A stretch of DNA of 64,000 nucleotides from Burkholderia sp. PAMC 26561. GTDB taxonomy: Bacteria; Pseudomonadota; Gammaproteobacteria; Burkholderiales; Burkholderiaceae. The position numbers and the translations under genes were made by a program. The notes beneath the pieces were generated by a model that did not search any database, was not told the DNA's origin, and worked only from the letters and a program-made list of their open reading frames with translations. The first letter of the stretch is position 1. Every line of letters begins with the position of its first letter. Location: NCBI RefSeq assembly GCF_001557535.2, contig NZ_CP014309.1, positions 682,001 through 746,000 on the forward strand, written 5' to 3'. This document shows, piece by piece, positions 1 through 9,525 of the stretch.

Positions 1-707
1 AGATCGCCGAAGTCAAGCGAGACAAGCAAAGGCTCCGGCACCTTCTGGAGGCGATCATCGTAGGCGTAGATACGTCGCGTAGTCGGCATCTTGATGCCTT
101 GAAATTCCCGATAATTCGTCGGATAGTTCGCGCCGGTCGCCCCACCGAGAATGTCGACCGTATAGTCGTGGCGCCGCATCAGCCCATCAGGTCCAAAATG
201 GGTGATCTGTGTTTTGGTGTGACTCGCAATATAGTCGGGGAACGTGATTTTCAGGCGACGCCACGTCTCCCCATTTTCGGTCCATGGTTCGATTTCTTCC
301 GTCTCAAATCCTGGATAGGTGTAAAGGAATGGCGAGGTCAAATAAGTCCACAACGCCTCGCTAGCAAAGTATGCGACGTGAAATTTGTCCCACGCACTCT
401 CAATCGTGTGGCCCGCATAAGCCTCTTCTGGGCGATCGCGTGTCTCGACCACATCGCCAGCGAGTGTTTCCAGCGTCATCCGCCCAGGAACAAAGACACT
501 TTGCAGGTTTTCGGTGGTGAACGGCGTAATGGTTAGCTGTTCCACATGCGTCTTGAGAGAGAACACCTTGTCGGTTAATAGACCAGGTTGCTGCTTGAAC
601 TGCCAAATAGCGCCGCCAATCGATACCGGCGCATGGAGTTCTGTGAATTCATTCCACCGCTGCAGTCCGCCGTGAGCATTCACTGCAAATTCCGACAAGT
701 CGTTCAT
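1..707 (-). CDS. Unrecognised protein, 3' end outside window
   Basis: An open minus-strand frame runs from an ATG at 707 to the window edge without a stop, giving about 235 visible residues. AAGGAG lies 8 bases before the ATG, a strong ribosome binding site. The product starts MNDLSEFAVNAHGGLQRWNE and is rich in Trp, Tyr and Phe. No membrane segment or signal peptide is visible, and I recognise no catalytic motif. A decayed LysR regulator lies upstream on the same strand, so the gene may once have been its target; that is inference. Codon use and the ribosome binding site make a real gene likely; the function is unknown. Confidence 0.75.
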   Translation of the reverse strand, partial: MNDLSEFAVNAHGGLQRWNEFTELHAPVSIGGAIWQFKQQPGLLTDKVFSLKTHVEQLTITPFTTENLQSVFVPGRMTLETLAGDVVETRDRPEEAYAGHTIESAWDKFHVAYFASEALWTYLTSPFLYTYPGFETEEIEPWTENGETWRRLKITFPDYIASHTKTQITHFGPDGLMRRHDYTVDILGGATGANYPTNYREFQGIKMPTTRRIYAYDDRLQKVPEPLLVSLDFGD

Positions 708-860
708 ATCCAGCTCCTTAAGATCATTCCAGGCGGCGTTGCCAACACGCAGCAATCTAACCGAAGTTCCCCCTTGTCAAAGGTCGCGGTTCCCACCTTT
801 CGTGACACCGGAAACCAAAAGCTAAATATAGGCCTTTTATCCGGCACCAGTTCGGTAGTT

Positions 861-1803
861 TCATGTTTCCCATGGCGGTGCAGGTTGCCAAGCGTCGACG
901 AGTTGATCGATAAAAACGCGTACCTTGGGAGTCAAATGTCGGCGCGACGGATAGGTTGCGCGAATCGGAGTTCCCGCGACGGCAAACGTCTCCAATACTG
1001 GTTGTAGTCGTCCTTGGCGAATTTCCGTCGCGAGGAGATAGGTCGGAAGATTGATCACGCCGGCGCCGTTGATAGCCGCTGCGACAAGCGCTTCGGCGCT
1101 GTCCAGGCGCAAGCGGCCGCTTGTCTCTATTGCCAGATTCCCGGTGCCAGTAAAGCTCCAGGGCTGAATTCGTCCGGCACTTACAAATGAAGACACTCAT
1201 GATTAACGAGATCAGACGGCGCGGCCGGTAGCCCCCTCTCTTTGAAATAACTCGGGGAAGCGCAAACTGCAAGCCGCTGTGTCGCCACAGTACGCGCGAT
1301 CAACCGCGAGTCCGGCTTTGGCTCGCCAATTCTTATGGCGATGCTATACCCTCGTCCGCCAAGTCCACGAATCTATCCGTGAAACTGATGTCGACGGTCA
1401 CGGCTGGCCAACTCGCGAGAAACGATTCCATTACCGATCGAACCTACGTGTGGCCGAGCGCGACGGGAACGCTGATTCGAAGAGCACCCTTCGGCGTCGC
1501 GCTTCGCGCAGCCATCGCCGTTTCGACCTCCTCGAGATCTTCAATAATCTGTGTGCAGCGCGCAAAGAAAACCGAGCCGTCATCTGTGAGGCCGATACTT
1601 CGTGGCGTACGGTGAAGCAAGCGTACTTGCAGACGCACGTCAGGGCGGGCGATGATTTTTCCGACCGCCGAGCGCGTAATGCCAAGTTGATGAGCCGCCG
1701 CCGTGAAGCTCCCTGCTTTCACCACGGCGACGAACGTCGCAATGTCGTTCACGTTGCCAAGTGCCACAGCCTTATCCTCGGAGATCGAAGAGTCCTGCAC
1801 CAC
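861..1803 (-). pseudogene. LysR-family regulator, two frameshifts
   Basis: The N-terminal winged-helix part (119 residues, with FVAVVKAGSFTAAAHQLGI) is open from 1803 to about 1444. The reading then shifts near 1340: the original frame stops after GIASP, while the shifted frame continues with IAIRIGEPKPDSRLIARTV. A second shift near 1195 leads into a C-terminal substrate-binding fragment, 1196-861, ending with the usual LysR tail RHLTPKVRVFIDQLVDAW. Joined, the three pieces give a full-length family member of about 300 residues. Two independent indels make function unlikely. It lies 36 bases downstream of the Old Yellow Enzyme gene on the same strand. Confidence 0.85.
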
Positions 1804-1839
1804 CCTTAGAACGCGGCGTAGGACCCCTAACGTTACGAC

Positions 1840-2973
1840 TCAGGCAAACTGCTCCGTCGAGCCTACGAGACTCTCAGCAGAGTCCTGATAGAACGGGTAG
1901 TCGGTGTAGCCGATTTCTGTGCCGCCGTAAAACGTATCGCGGTCATAGTTATTGAGCGGAAGGCCTCGGCGAAAGCGCTCAGGCAGGTCAGGGTTCGAGA
2001 TAAAGAAGCGACCAAACGCCACCAGGTCAGCGCTACCCTCGGAAATGATCGCCTTCGCCGATGCCTCATCGAAACCGCCGGCTACGATGATCACCCCCCG
2101 GAATGACTCGCGGAATTGACGAGCTGCGACGGGATACTGGACGCGGGTATCGTCGGCAGCATTGCCGGCCACCCTCGGTTCGATCAGATGGAGATAAGCC
2201 AAATCCAGCCGGTCGAGTTCTTTGACAGCATGTGTAAAGAGCGACACCGGGTCGGTATCCGACATGTCACCGAACGAGCCGTCCGGTCCGAGGCGCACGC
2301 CCACCCGATTGCTACCCCATATCGAGATCACCGCCTTCGTGATTTCAAGAAGGAAACGCGTGCGATTTTCTATCGAGCCGCCATAAACATCGTCGCGTCG
2401 GTTGCTACCGTCCTGCAAGAACTGGTCGATGATATAACCGTTCGCCGCGTGAATCTCGACCCCGTCGAATCCTGCCTCGAGACCGCGGGCTGATGCGGCA
2501 CGAAAATCTCCGACCAGCGACACTACCTCAGCCTGGGTCAATGCCCGATTAGGCGTACTCGGAACCCAGCCATTGGCGGTGTAGGCCAGACCTTCCGATT
2601 CGACTTCGGACGGCCCGACAGGCAATACCCGGTTGGGCTGCATATCGCGATGCGACTGACGGCCTGCGTGGAAAAGCTGAAGAAAGATGCGACCGCCCTT
2701 CTCGTGAACGGCATTAGTAATCTTTCTCCACCCCAGAATCTGTCCGTCCGAATAAATGCCAGGCGCGCCGAGATAGCCGTTGCCGTTAGGCGATACGACG
2801 GTCGCCTCCGACACGACAAATCCGCCTTTCGACGCACGCTGTGAGTAGTAGTCGCGCATCAATTGGTTGGGCACGTCGCCCTTTCCTGAACGCATACGGG
2901 TAAGCGGCGCCATCACGATGCGGTGCTCGAGTTGATACTGACCCAACTTAATGGGGCTAAAGAGATTAGACAT
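1840..2973 (-). CDS. Old Yellow Enzyme family alkene reductase (NADH:flavin oxidoreductase)
   Basis: The 377-residue TIM barrel binds FMN and reduces activated C=C bonds (enones, nitro compounds, quinone-like electrophiles) with NAD(P)H. Visible family signatures are MAPLTRMRS near residue 21, FHAGRQSH near 101, the catalytic H-x-x-N in GVEIHAANGY (His175, Asn178, Tyr180), DDVYGGSIENR near 194, and AFGRFFISNPDLPERF near the C-terminus. Length is normal for bacterial NemA/OYE proteins. A GTG nine bases earlier (2982) could also start translation; I prefer the ATG at 2973, preceded by AGGTGAAG. An intact LysR gene lies upstream on the same strand and is the likely regulator (inference). The natural substrate cannot be read from sequence. 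Confidence 0.93.
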   Translation of the reverse strand: MSNLFSPIKLGQYQLEHRIVMAPLTRMRSGKGDVPNQLMRDYYSQRASKGGFVVSEATVVSPNGNGYLGAPGIYSDGQILGWRKITNAVHEKGGRIFLQLFHAGRQSHRDMQPNRVLPVGPSEVESEGLAYTANGWVPSTPNRALTQAEVVSLVGDFRAASARGLEAGFDGVEIHAANGYIIDQFLQDGSNRRDDVYGGSIENRTRFLLEITKAVISIWGSNRVGVRLGPDGSFGDMSDTDPVSLFTHAVKELDRLDLAYLHLIEPRVAGNAADDTRVQYPVAARQFRESFRGVIIVAGGFDEASAKAIISEGSADLVAFGRFFISNPDLPERFRRGLPLNNYDRDTFYGGTEIGYTDYPFYQDSAESLVGSTEQFA

Positions 2974-3095
2974 GTTCTTCACCTATTCTATGAGTGTTAC
3001 GCCGACGGGCTAGTTGCGCAGTCAGAGGAAATACGATTACTCCATTTCCTAGCTGGCGACTGCTCGGGTGGCAATGGAGACAGAGTAGGCGATCG

Positions 3096-3109
3096 TTATT
3101 GAACAATAA
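3096..3109. promoter_or_regulatory. AT-rich palindrome upstream of the OYE gene
   Basis: TTATTG-AA-CAATAA is a perfect inverted repeat in the 187-base gap between the LysR gene and the OYE gene, about 120 bases before the OYE start. Position and AT-rich dyad symmetry fit a LysR-type operator, but no binding evidence exists. Confidence 0.35.
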
Positions 3110-3160
3110 ATAACCGTTTTCAGCGTGCTTTATTTCATAGGTGGAACAATCAAAGCTTTT

Positions 3161-4087
3161 TCATTGGCGCAGAACGGGTTTGTTCGCCGTGTCGCTGCTT
3201 AGAAACAATTCGACTAACCAATCGACAAACACTCGGACCTTGGCGCTGAGATGCCGGTTTGGCGGATAGACGACAAAGACGGAAATGGGATCAGCCCACC
3301 AATCGGCGAAAGCAGGTTCCAATGCGCCGCTATCGATGTGAATACGGCTCAAGAACGTTAGCGCATGCACAACGCCCAGCCCCGCCAATCCCATCGCTAG
3401 GCATGCAGTCGAATCGTTGGCGGTCAGTGTGCGCTCGGGTATCACTTCGACCGCCTCCTCATTTCTCTTGACCACAATAGGGAAAGCCCGTCCCGTTTGA
3501 GCCGCAACCATCTGGATCACGTCGTGCCCGTGCTCAAGTCCAGACGGATGTTTGGGACGCCCGTGTTTCAGCCAGTAATCCGGGGTCGCGCAAAGCACCT
3601 GACGTACATCTCCGAGCCTTCTTGCGACCAAGGATTGATCCAAGACTTTTCCTGTTCGTACAACGCAGTCGATGTTTTCGGCCATCAGGTCGAGCGGCCG
3701 ATCGCTGATGCCAAAATCCAGTTTGATATCAGGGTAACGGGCGACGAAATCAGGTAACGCGGGAATGATGAGTCCTAGACCTATCGGGACAGGGAAATCT
3801 ACGCGCAACCGGCCGCGCGGATTGCTTTTCGCCCGAGTCATGACGCCTTCGACCTCTTGCAGCTCGTTAAGTAAGCGCACGGCTCGTTCGTAGTAAGCGA
3901 TGCCGTCAGTGGTCGGACTGACTTTACGGGTCGTGCGGTTGAGCAACTTGGTGTCGAGATCCGCTTCGAGCGTCTGAATGAGTCGTGTGACCGTAGGCTT
4001 CGGAATGTCGAGTGTTTCCGAAGCCCTTGTGAACGTTCCCGTTTCAACTACACGTACAAAAGCTCGCATCGCCTGAAACTTGTCCAT
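3161..4087 (-). CDS. LysR-family transcriptional regulator
   Basis: The 308-residue protein has an N-terminal winged helix-turn-helix (residues 1-60: FVRVVETGTFTRASETLDI, then KPTVTRLIQTLEADLDTKLL) and a C-terminal periplasmic-binding-like effector domain ending in SAKVRVFVDWLVELF. It belongs to the DsdC/CrgA-like LysR branch common next to small oxidoreductases. ATG at 4087 is chosen over the TTG two codons earlier; an AGGTTG sequence precedes it. It is transcribed away from the MFS exporter and toward the OYE gene, so it may control either or both. The inducer is unknown. The two LysR pseudogenes nearby are of the same type. Confidence 0.93.
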   Translation of the reverse strand: MDKFQAMRAFVRVVETGTFTRASETLDIPKPTVTRLIQTLEADLDTKLLNRTTRKVSPTTDGIAYYERAVRLLNELQEVEGVMTRAKSNPRGRLRVDFPVPIGLGLIIPALPDFVARYPDIKLDFGISDRPLDLMAENIDCVVRTGKVLDQSLVARRLGDVRQVLCATPDYWLKHGRPKHPSGLEHGHDVIQMVAAQTGRAFPIVVKRNEEAVEVIPERTLTANDSTACLAMGLAGLGVVHALTFLSRIHIDSGALEPAFADWWADPISVFVVYPPNRHLSAKVRVFVDWLVELFLSSDTANKPVLRQ

Positions 4088-4342
4088 GAGCAACCTATAT
4101 TCGGATTGGCTTGTTTAGGTGCGCCTAAAAACGGTGCGCCTCGATCATACATCGATGCGACCGTCGGTCAGGGCCTCTGGGCAAGGGTTTGCCGGTATCG
4201 CGATCCCGTGTCGTCTCTAAGGGGACGCACTTTCCCCACTGAACCGCCTACTCTCCGTTTTAGAAGCAGTTTTGTTCGACGGTTGGTTTGTGATCTGTCC
4301 AACGCACCGTTGACACATTATTTATTTGAAACGGAGAACATC

Positions 4343-5599
4343 ATGGATGCCAATCAATTTGCCAACTCGTCTACCAGTCCGCCGCTTGTCGCAGAGGACG
4401 TGCTCCGGACTTCTGTCGAGCCGGCGTCGAGCCAGAATTCGTGGTTGGCCGTTTTGTCGGTCGCGGTGGGTTCTTTTGCATTTGTCGCGACGGAATACAT
4501 GCCGGTCGGCATCTTGCCGCAGATCGCGCGTGAACTCGGCGTCACTCCGGGTACGGCGGGCCTCATGACGACGACGCCAGGCATCATCGCCGCGATTTCC
4601 GCACCCGTCCTGCTGCTCGCTGCCGGCCGCATCAATCGGCGGTTGATTTTGTTGGCACTGGCCGCCCTGCTGCTGGCCTCAAACTTGATCTCGGCTATCG
4701 CTCCGAGTTTTGCTGTCATGCTGATCGGCCGTGCGTTGCTCGGCGCGAGTCTCGGCGGCTTCTGGACCGTCGCACTGGGCGCGTCGGGACAGTTGGTCCC
4801 GGAAAACCAAGCCGCCCGGGCGAGCGCAACCATTTTCATGGGAATCACGCTGGCCACTGTGATCGGCGTGCCGCTCGGCACGTTGATCGCCGATATGACT
4901 TCATGGCGTATATCGTTCTTCGCCACCGCGATCCTCGCGGCCCTGGCGTTGGCCGCCCAAGCCGTATTATTGCCTTCGATCCCCCCGAAGGCCGCGATGC
5001 GAACTAGCGATTTCCGCGCGATGCTCTCACGTTCAAACGTTCGACGCAGCCTGTTGATGGTTGGCTTGCTCTTTGGCGCGCACTTCGCGGCGTACACGTA
5101 TATCGCGCCCTTTCTCGAGCGCAATGCGTCGCTCGGCGGCCAAGGAATCACTGCCGTGCTGCTGGGATTTGGCATCGTGGGATTCGTCTCGAACTTCGCG
5201 ATTTCGGCATTCGTCACGCGCCATTTGAAGGCTTCACTGTTCGTGCTGGGTGCGCTCGTGATGATCGCGTTGTTCGCGCTTCCGTTGTTGCAGGCATCGC
5301 ACATCGGCGTGATTGCGACGGTCATGGTGTGGGGCGTTGTGTATGGCGCAATACCGCTCTGTCTGAGCGTGTGGATGCAATTGACATCACCAGATCGCCC
5401 AGAAGCAGGTTCATCGATGTTCGTCAGTATCGTGCAAATCGCTATTGCGGTGGGCTCGCTCGGCGGCGGTGTGGTGGTCGACCACCTGAGCATTGCGTCA
5501 ACCATGCGCTTCGGCGGCATACTCGCTGCTCTCAGCCTGCTCGTGATCATGACGTTCCGCACACGCGAGTCGACGTTAAAAGAGTTGCTTGAAACGTAA
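4343..5599 (+). CDS. MFS transporter, DHA1-type drug or metabolite exporter
   Basis: A 418-residue inner-membrane protein with about 12 hydrophobic segments. The N-terminus carries the FVATEYMPVGILPQIARELG signature of the AraJ/NepI/YdhP-like exporters, and the loop-2 equivalent reads LLAAGRINRRLI. These proteins export sugars, nucleosides or drugs by proton antiport; the substrate here is not predictable. The ATG at 4343 has ACGGAG 7 bases upstream and begins a Ser/Thr-rich cytoplasmic leader; a longer open frame from 4106 lacks this signal and overlaps the control region. It is divergent from the LysR gene at 3161-4087, the usual layout for a LysR-controlled exporter. Confidence 0.92.
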   Translation: MDANQFANSSTSPPLVAEDVLRTSVEPASSQNSWLAVLSVAVGSFAFVATEYMPVGILPQIARELGVTPGTAGLMTTTPGIIAAISAPVLLLAAGRINRRLILLALAALLLASNLISAIAPSFAVMLIGRALLGASLGGFWTVALGASGQLVPENQAARASATIFMGITLATVIGVPLGTLIADMTSWRISFFATAILAALALAAQAVLLPSIPPKAAMRTSDFRAMLSRSNVRRSLLMVGLLFGAHFAAYTYIAPFLERNASLGGQGITAVLLGFGIVGFVSNFAISAFVTRHLKASLFVLGALVMIALFALPLLQASHIGVIATVMVWGVVYGAIPLCLSVWMQLTSPDRPEAGSSMFVSIVQIAIAVGSLGGGVVVDHLSIASTMRFGGILAALSLLVIMTFRTRESTLKELLET

Positions 5600-5647
5600 T
5601 GGGCTACATGCGATCGAATATCGGCAGTTGAAGCGATGCAGTTGCAT

Positions 5648-5681
5648 ACCACGCACTCGGCGAATCTGACGAGTGCGCGGT
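5648..5681 (+). terminator. Stem-loop after the MFS gene
   Basis: A 12-bp stem (CGCACTCG/CGAGTGCG extended by ACC/GGT, one mismatch) closes a 10-base loop 48 bases after the MFS stop and is followed by a moderately T-rich GTTTGGCTT. It could end transcription from both the MFS gene and the convergent gene at 5739. Confidence 0.5.
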
Positions 5682-5738
5682 GTTTGGCTTATGAAGCGTC
5701 AGATGGTTTGTCCGCACAGGCAATGGATATGGATCGAA

Positions 5739-6128
5739 TTAGCTAGGCGATAGAATCGCTTCGAGGCCAGCTGAAAAAGCAACAACTTGCGCAAAGGGGC
5801 GGTGGTGCAGCCCAATGTGGCTGATGACGCCGCTAGCGTTGCGGCCGAGAACTGTGACGCCAGCGACCGGATGGCCGGCATAGATACCTTCCCACGCAAG
5901 ATAAGTGTGAGAGTCAGTGCAGGCCTCATGCACAAACGCAATCGACTCGTACATTCTCCGAGTCGCATCGAAGAACCGCCGGATGTCTTGGGTGCCAATT
6001 ATCGGCGTTTTGAGTACAGATGCTTCGAGCGCCACGTCTTTCGAAAACCGCATTGCGAACGAATCTAATGATGGTTGGTTGATTAGTGCGATCCAATCGC
6101 GAGATGACAGTACAGAAACGTTATACAT
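5739..6128 (-). CDS. SnoaL/NTF2-like domain protein
   Basis: The 129-residue protein looks like a single cone-shaped NTF2-like fold: an N-terminal helix region (MRFSKDVALEASVLKTPIIG), a GTQDIRRFFDATRRMYES helix, and beta strands with TYLAWEGIYAGHPVAGVTVL and a late SHIGLHHRPF strand. Such proteins are small isomerases, hydratases or ligand binders; no catalytic pair can be assigned. The ATG at 6128 has GAGGAAG 5 bases upstream; a longer frame to 6212 is less likely. It is divergent from the hydrolase at 6427, with a 298-base gap probably holding both promoters. Confidence 0.8.
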   Translation of the reverse strand: MYNVSVLSSRDWIALINQPSLDSFAMRFSKDVALEASVLKTPIIGTQDIRRFFDATRRMYESIAFVHEACTDSHTYLAWEGIYAGHPVAGVTVLGRNASGVISHIGLHHRPFAQVVAFSAGLEAILSPS

Positions 6129-6426
6129 AAAACTTCCTCGATTGAAAAGTTGATCGTTCGGGCGTTGCAGTTGCCTCCAAGTTACCCTAAGTAAACGCTT
6201 AACACTAATCACTGCCTCGAATTACGTGTGCGTAATCCTGTCTTAAAGGCAGGAAAGTGCCAAGCGTTCGACCATTGTAGATTTCCCGCTGCTTAGCAAC
6301 CGGCACCGAATGCCTGACGACTTAAAAGGTGGGAAGATCGACGCATTATGATGGTCGCGAGGACGCAAAACTTGTCTAAAATTGCACACACAGCGCGTTG
6401 CTGACTTGAAAGAAAGGACCATTAAT

Positions 6427-7107
6427 ATGGCGAGGGTATCGAATATTCTCTTTGTTCACGGCGCATGGGCTAATTCTTCAGCTTGGGAAAGGGTTCTGCC
6501 ACTCACCGAAGCAGCGGGCCTCGGCGGTACCGCAGTCTCACTCGCCCTGACATCACTTGCAGACGATGTGGCAACGGTAAAGCGAGCGATTGCGCTGATC
6601 GACGGGCCAGTATTGTTGGTCGGCCATTCATATGGCGGAGCGGTCATAACGGAGGCAGGCTCCGAGCCAAACGTTGCGGGGCTTGTGTACGTCGCCGCGT
6701 TCGCACCCGATACCGGCGAATCAGCAGGATCGCTCGGCGCGGGCGGACCTTCTACCCGATTACTCGAGGTTGTGCGCCCTGACGCAAACGGCTTTTATAA
6801 GCTGACTCGCGAAGGCGTCGATGAGGTGTTCGCCCAAGACCTTGCAGAAGAAGAGCGCGCCCTGATCTTCGCAACGCAAAATCCATTGGCGGGTGCCGCG
6901 CTTGGCGCTGAAATAACTTCCCCGGCCTGGAGGGAAAAGCCGAGCTGGTATCTGCTTGCTAGCGAAGACCGCACTATCCATCCGGAGCTTCAACAGAAAA
7001 TGTCGGCCCGGATGAGCGCGACAGTCCTTACCGTGGCGTCCAGCCATCTGCCAATGCTGTCTCACCCACAGGCAGTCGCCGATTTGATAGGTCAAGCGGC
7101 GGGATAG
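6427..7107 (+). CDS. Alpha/beta hydrolase, cytosolic
   Basis: The 226-residue protein opens with the NILFVHGAWANSSAW oxyanion region and has the nucleophile elbow GHSYGG (Ser68). Asp181 in the SEDRTIHP segment and His207 in SSHLPM fit the rest of the triad. The family includes esterases and small-ester hydrolases (RsbQ/salicylate-esterase-like group). No signal peptide is present, unlike its paralogue at 14240-14995, with which it shares the GHSYGG elbow, the ITEAG segment and a VYVAA-x(4)-D-x-GESAG segment. The start at 6427 is supported by AAAGGA about 8 bases upstream; the frame is open further back to 6382. Substrate unknown. Confidence 0.9.
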   Translation: MARVSNILFVHGAWANSSAWERVLPLTEAAGLGGTAVSLALTSLADDVATVKRAIALIDGPVLLVGHSYGGAVITEAGSEPNVAGLVYVAAFAPDTGESAGSLGAGGPSTRLLEVVRPDANGFYKLTREGVDEVFAQDLAEEERALIFATQNPLAGAALGAEITSPAWREKPSWYLLASEDRTIHPELQQKMSARMSATVLTVASSHLPMLSHPQAVADLIGQAAG

Positions 7108-7631
7108 CTCGAATTTTTGCCTGGTCATATGCGGCTTGCCTCTGTCGTTCGAGTTCGAATGGGCCGCGCAAAACTCGCGCAACTTGCCGCCTTTCAAACA
7201 AGGCCCGGCAGTTGCAACAGTGGACGTGTAGGCGTCCCAGACTTCGTGCGAAGCGCGTTAGGTATCAGAGGTGTCTGTAGGCTACCGTCTCGCCCATCCC
7301 GGACCTATTGCTCTCTCGCTTACCTTGCCGATGTAATCTGTTTAGAAGAGGAAAGCGAACTTTCAAAGTTTGAAACCTTGTTCTCGCAGACGGAAATGGT
7401 CGAATTTATAAGCGAATCTCTCCTAGCATGAGGTTGCCGTTGACTTGGTCTGGCACGAACTTGATTCGTACAATGCCTCGCCATACGCAATTTTCTATGC
7501 GAAGCAGCCGTTTGGGCCTCACGATTTCGCATTTGGCTCAGGCGCGTTCTCAACTTCTACTGTGATAGACATCATTTCGAAAGCAAGCATTCGTATGACA
7601 TCGTCGATGTAATTCCACACTGAGAAAATCC
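7108..7631. other. Intergenic, 524 bases
   Basis: A 104-codon frame at 7117-7431 has no ribosome binding site or recognisable domain. I see no convincing gene, repeat or RNA here. Confidence 0.5.
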
Positions 7632-8378
7632 ATGAAAACAACTGGCAACACTATACTCATCACTGGCGGCGGATCTGGCATCGGCCGAGGCCTTGCCGAA
7701 GCGTTCCATCGACTTGGCAACCAAGTCATTATCGCGGGACGACGCCGCGCTAATCTCAACGAAACGATCGCCGCGAATCCCGGAATGGAGGCGGTCGAAC
7801 TCGATATCACCGATCCGCAGAGCATCTCTTTGGCGGCAGAACAAATTCTCGCCAAGTGGCCATCGCTGAACGTATTGCTTAACAACGCGGGGGTGATGCA
7901 TATCGACGATCTGAGTCGCCCCATCGATGACGCGATGATGGTATCGACGCTGACCACCAATTTGATGGGACCGATCCGCTTAACAGGTGCGCTCGTCGAA
8001 CATCTAAAACTGCAAAACGACGCGACGATTATCAATGTATCGTCCGTACTTGGGTTTGTGCCGATGGCGATTACCGGAGTCTATTCGTCGACAAAAGCAG
8101 CTATCCATTCGTACACACAATCGCTGCGTTACCGGCTCAAAGACACGTCAGTGCGTGTCATCGAGATTGCGCCGCCTTGGGTTCAAACCGATCTGCTGGA
8201 TAGCAAGAACGAACCGAGGGCGATGCCGCTCGCTCCGTTCATCGAACAAACAATGCACGAACTCAGCAAAGACGCAGATGAGGCCGTTGTTGAGATCGCT
8301 AGACCCATGCGCAATAACGCCGGGCCAAACGAGGCCGCATTCGTCACGCAGTTCAACGATATGATCACCGGTGCCTAA
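7632..8378 (+). CDS. Short-chain dehydrogenase/reductase
   Basis: A 248-residue classical SDR. Residues 11-18 form the TGGGSGIG dinucleotide-binding loop, 84-87 the NNAG motif, and Ser138, Tyr151 and Lys155 (YSSTK) the catalytic triad. The acidic/basic pattern after beta-2 (AGRRRANL) suggests NADP(H) preference (inference). It resembles the DltE/YciK-like SDRs that often sit beside LysR regulators. Length is normal and the start is fixed by the Rossmann strand beginning at residue 7. The decayed LysR gene 390 bases downstream may have been its regulator or that of the quinone oxidoreductase that follows. Confidence 0.93.
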   Translation: MKTTGNTILITGGGSGIGRGLAEAFHRLGNQVIIAGRRRANLNETIAANPGMEAVELDITDPQSISLAAEQILAKWPSLNVLLNNAGVMHIDDLSRPIDDAMMVSTLTTNLMGPIRLTGALVEHLKLQNDATIINVSSVLGFVPMAITGVYSSTKAAIHSYTQSLRYRLKDTSVRVIEIAPPWVQTDLLDSKNEPRAMPLAPFIEQTMHELSKDADEAVVEIARPMRNNAGPNEAAFVTQFNDMITGA

Positions 8379-8412
8379 GGCGCTGTACGATATTAAACGA
8401 GCGAACCAAAAA

Positions 8413-8440
8413 GGTTAGCAATGGCTTGCTGTTGCTAACC
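8413..8440 (+). terminator. Perfect 9-bp stem-loop after the SDR gene
   Basis: GGTTAGCAA and TTGCTAACC pair perfectly around a 10-base loop, 34 bases after the SDR stop. No T-run follows directly, so it may be a weak terminator or an mRNA 3' protecting hairpin. Confidence 0.4.
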
Positions 8441-8771
8441 AACAGGTTCAACAGCATTTTCGTGTGCGAAGGCGCGCGCTAGCAAACCACCTTGTTCTTG
8501 CATTAGTGCTTCTGCCGACATCGTCCGACCCACTCCCGAACTTGACTTACCGTTGGTGGTACTAACCTGTTTCATTTACAATTTGCGTACGCAAATCATC
8601 TGCTTATCGGTAGCCACACTCTCCCACCATCGACGATGCGATCCGCGAGCGCAAGTTATCCAATGCTGCAGCGAGGCGCCGACTTGGGACGGCGTGTTGG
8701 GCTTACTTAAGACATATCCTAGGTTCAAAAAATCAGCGCGTAACGAAGTGAATGGTGTGACTGCCGGTGCG

Positions 8772-9360
8772 ATGTACCGAACCGGCGCACTCAATGTTTT
8801 CGTACGCGCGGCCGAGACACGAAGTGCACTGAGGCCGACGCAAGATGGCCTCTTGTCATCTGCGATAGGCAAAGCGATATCGCGACTTCAAGCGCGGCTA
8901 AATATTTAGTCCTTTCATCGAAACACTTGCAGCATTTCGCCCCCTCGAAGAGGAACTATTTGCGAGGCGATGCAATGTTCATTGCAGAGGAAATCGGAGC
9001 CGTAGAAACAGAACTGGCGATGACAACCTCGACGCCACAAAGATCGCTACGCGTCAACATGCCGGTGGTCGGCACGGTCATGACGCCGGTGATCGGCGCG
9101 TTCATTAGAGCCTCTCCGGAGCCCTGCTAAAGCAAGGGCTTGGCGTAGCGTGAGTTCCCGATTTCGCGGTGCGTGCAACTCACACATGGCTCGCTTGTCT
9201 CTGTATTGAGACCGTTTCTCGACAGCCGCGGCACTTCGGGTGCGATTGGCCGCAAAGCCAGCAGACCACGTCGAATACACGGGTCTTCGTCCATTTCAGG
9301 AACAAATATCTAGTTCCCATTGGCAGTGCTTCGCTAGATACCTACGGTCGACGCGCATAG
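8772..9360 (+). pseudogene. LysR-family regulator, heavily decayed
   Basis: Pieces of one LysR protein appear in order on the plus strand in different frames: GALNVFVRAAETRS and SSAIGKAISRLQARLN (helix-turn-helix, 8772-8909), IAEEIGAVETELAMTTSTPQ leading to RVNMPVVGTVMTPVIGAF (linker and first strand of the effector domain, to about 9110), then RVFVHFRNKYLVPIG near 9310-9340 (the C-terminal tail normally read RVFVDFLR). Most of the effector domain is deleted, and several indels and stops break the rest. It is the second dead LysR gene in this cluster. Confidence 0.75.
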
Positions 9361-9525
9361 TGATCGCCAATTGTTGGTAAATACAGGCAAGTGTTGGCGA
9401 TGACATCGATTTATCTTCCTATCGAATTCGGTCACTATCGAGCCGCAAGCTGCGCCTTGGACGACCAACGTGTTGTTCAGCGGCGATCAGCGTCTGCCCA
9501 ATTTGCTACTTATCGAGGTGTACGT

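Noticed and set aside
4354..5652. 432-codon minus-strand frame opposite the MFS gene
   Set aside because: It is the antisense shadow of the transporter: high Ser/Thr/Ala content, no domain and no ribosome binding site.
7117..7431. 104-codon plus-strand frame after the first hydrolase
   Set aside because: No ribosome binding site and no recognisable fold or family.
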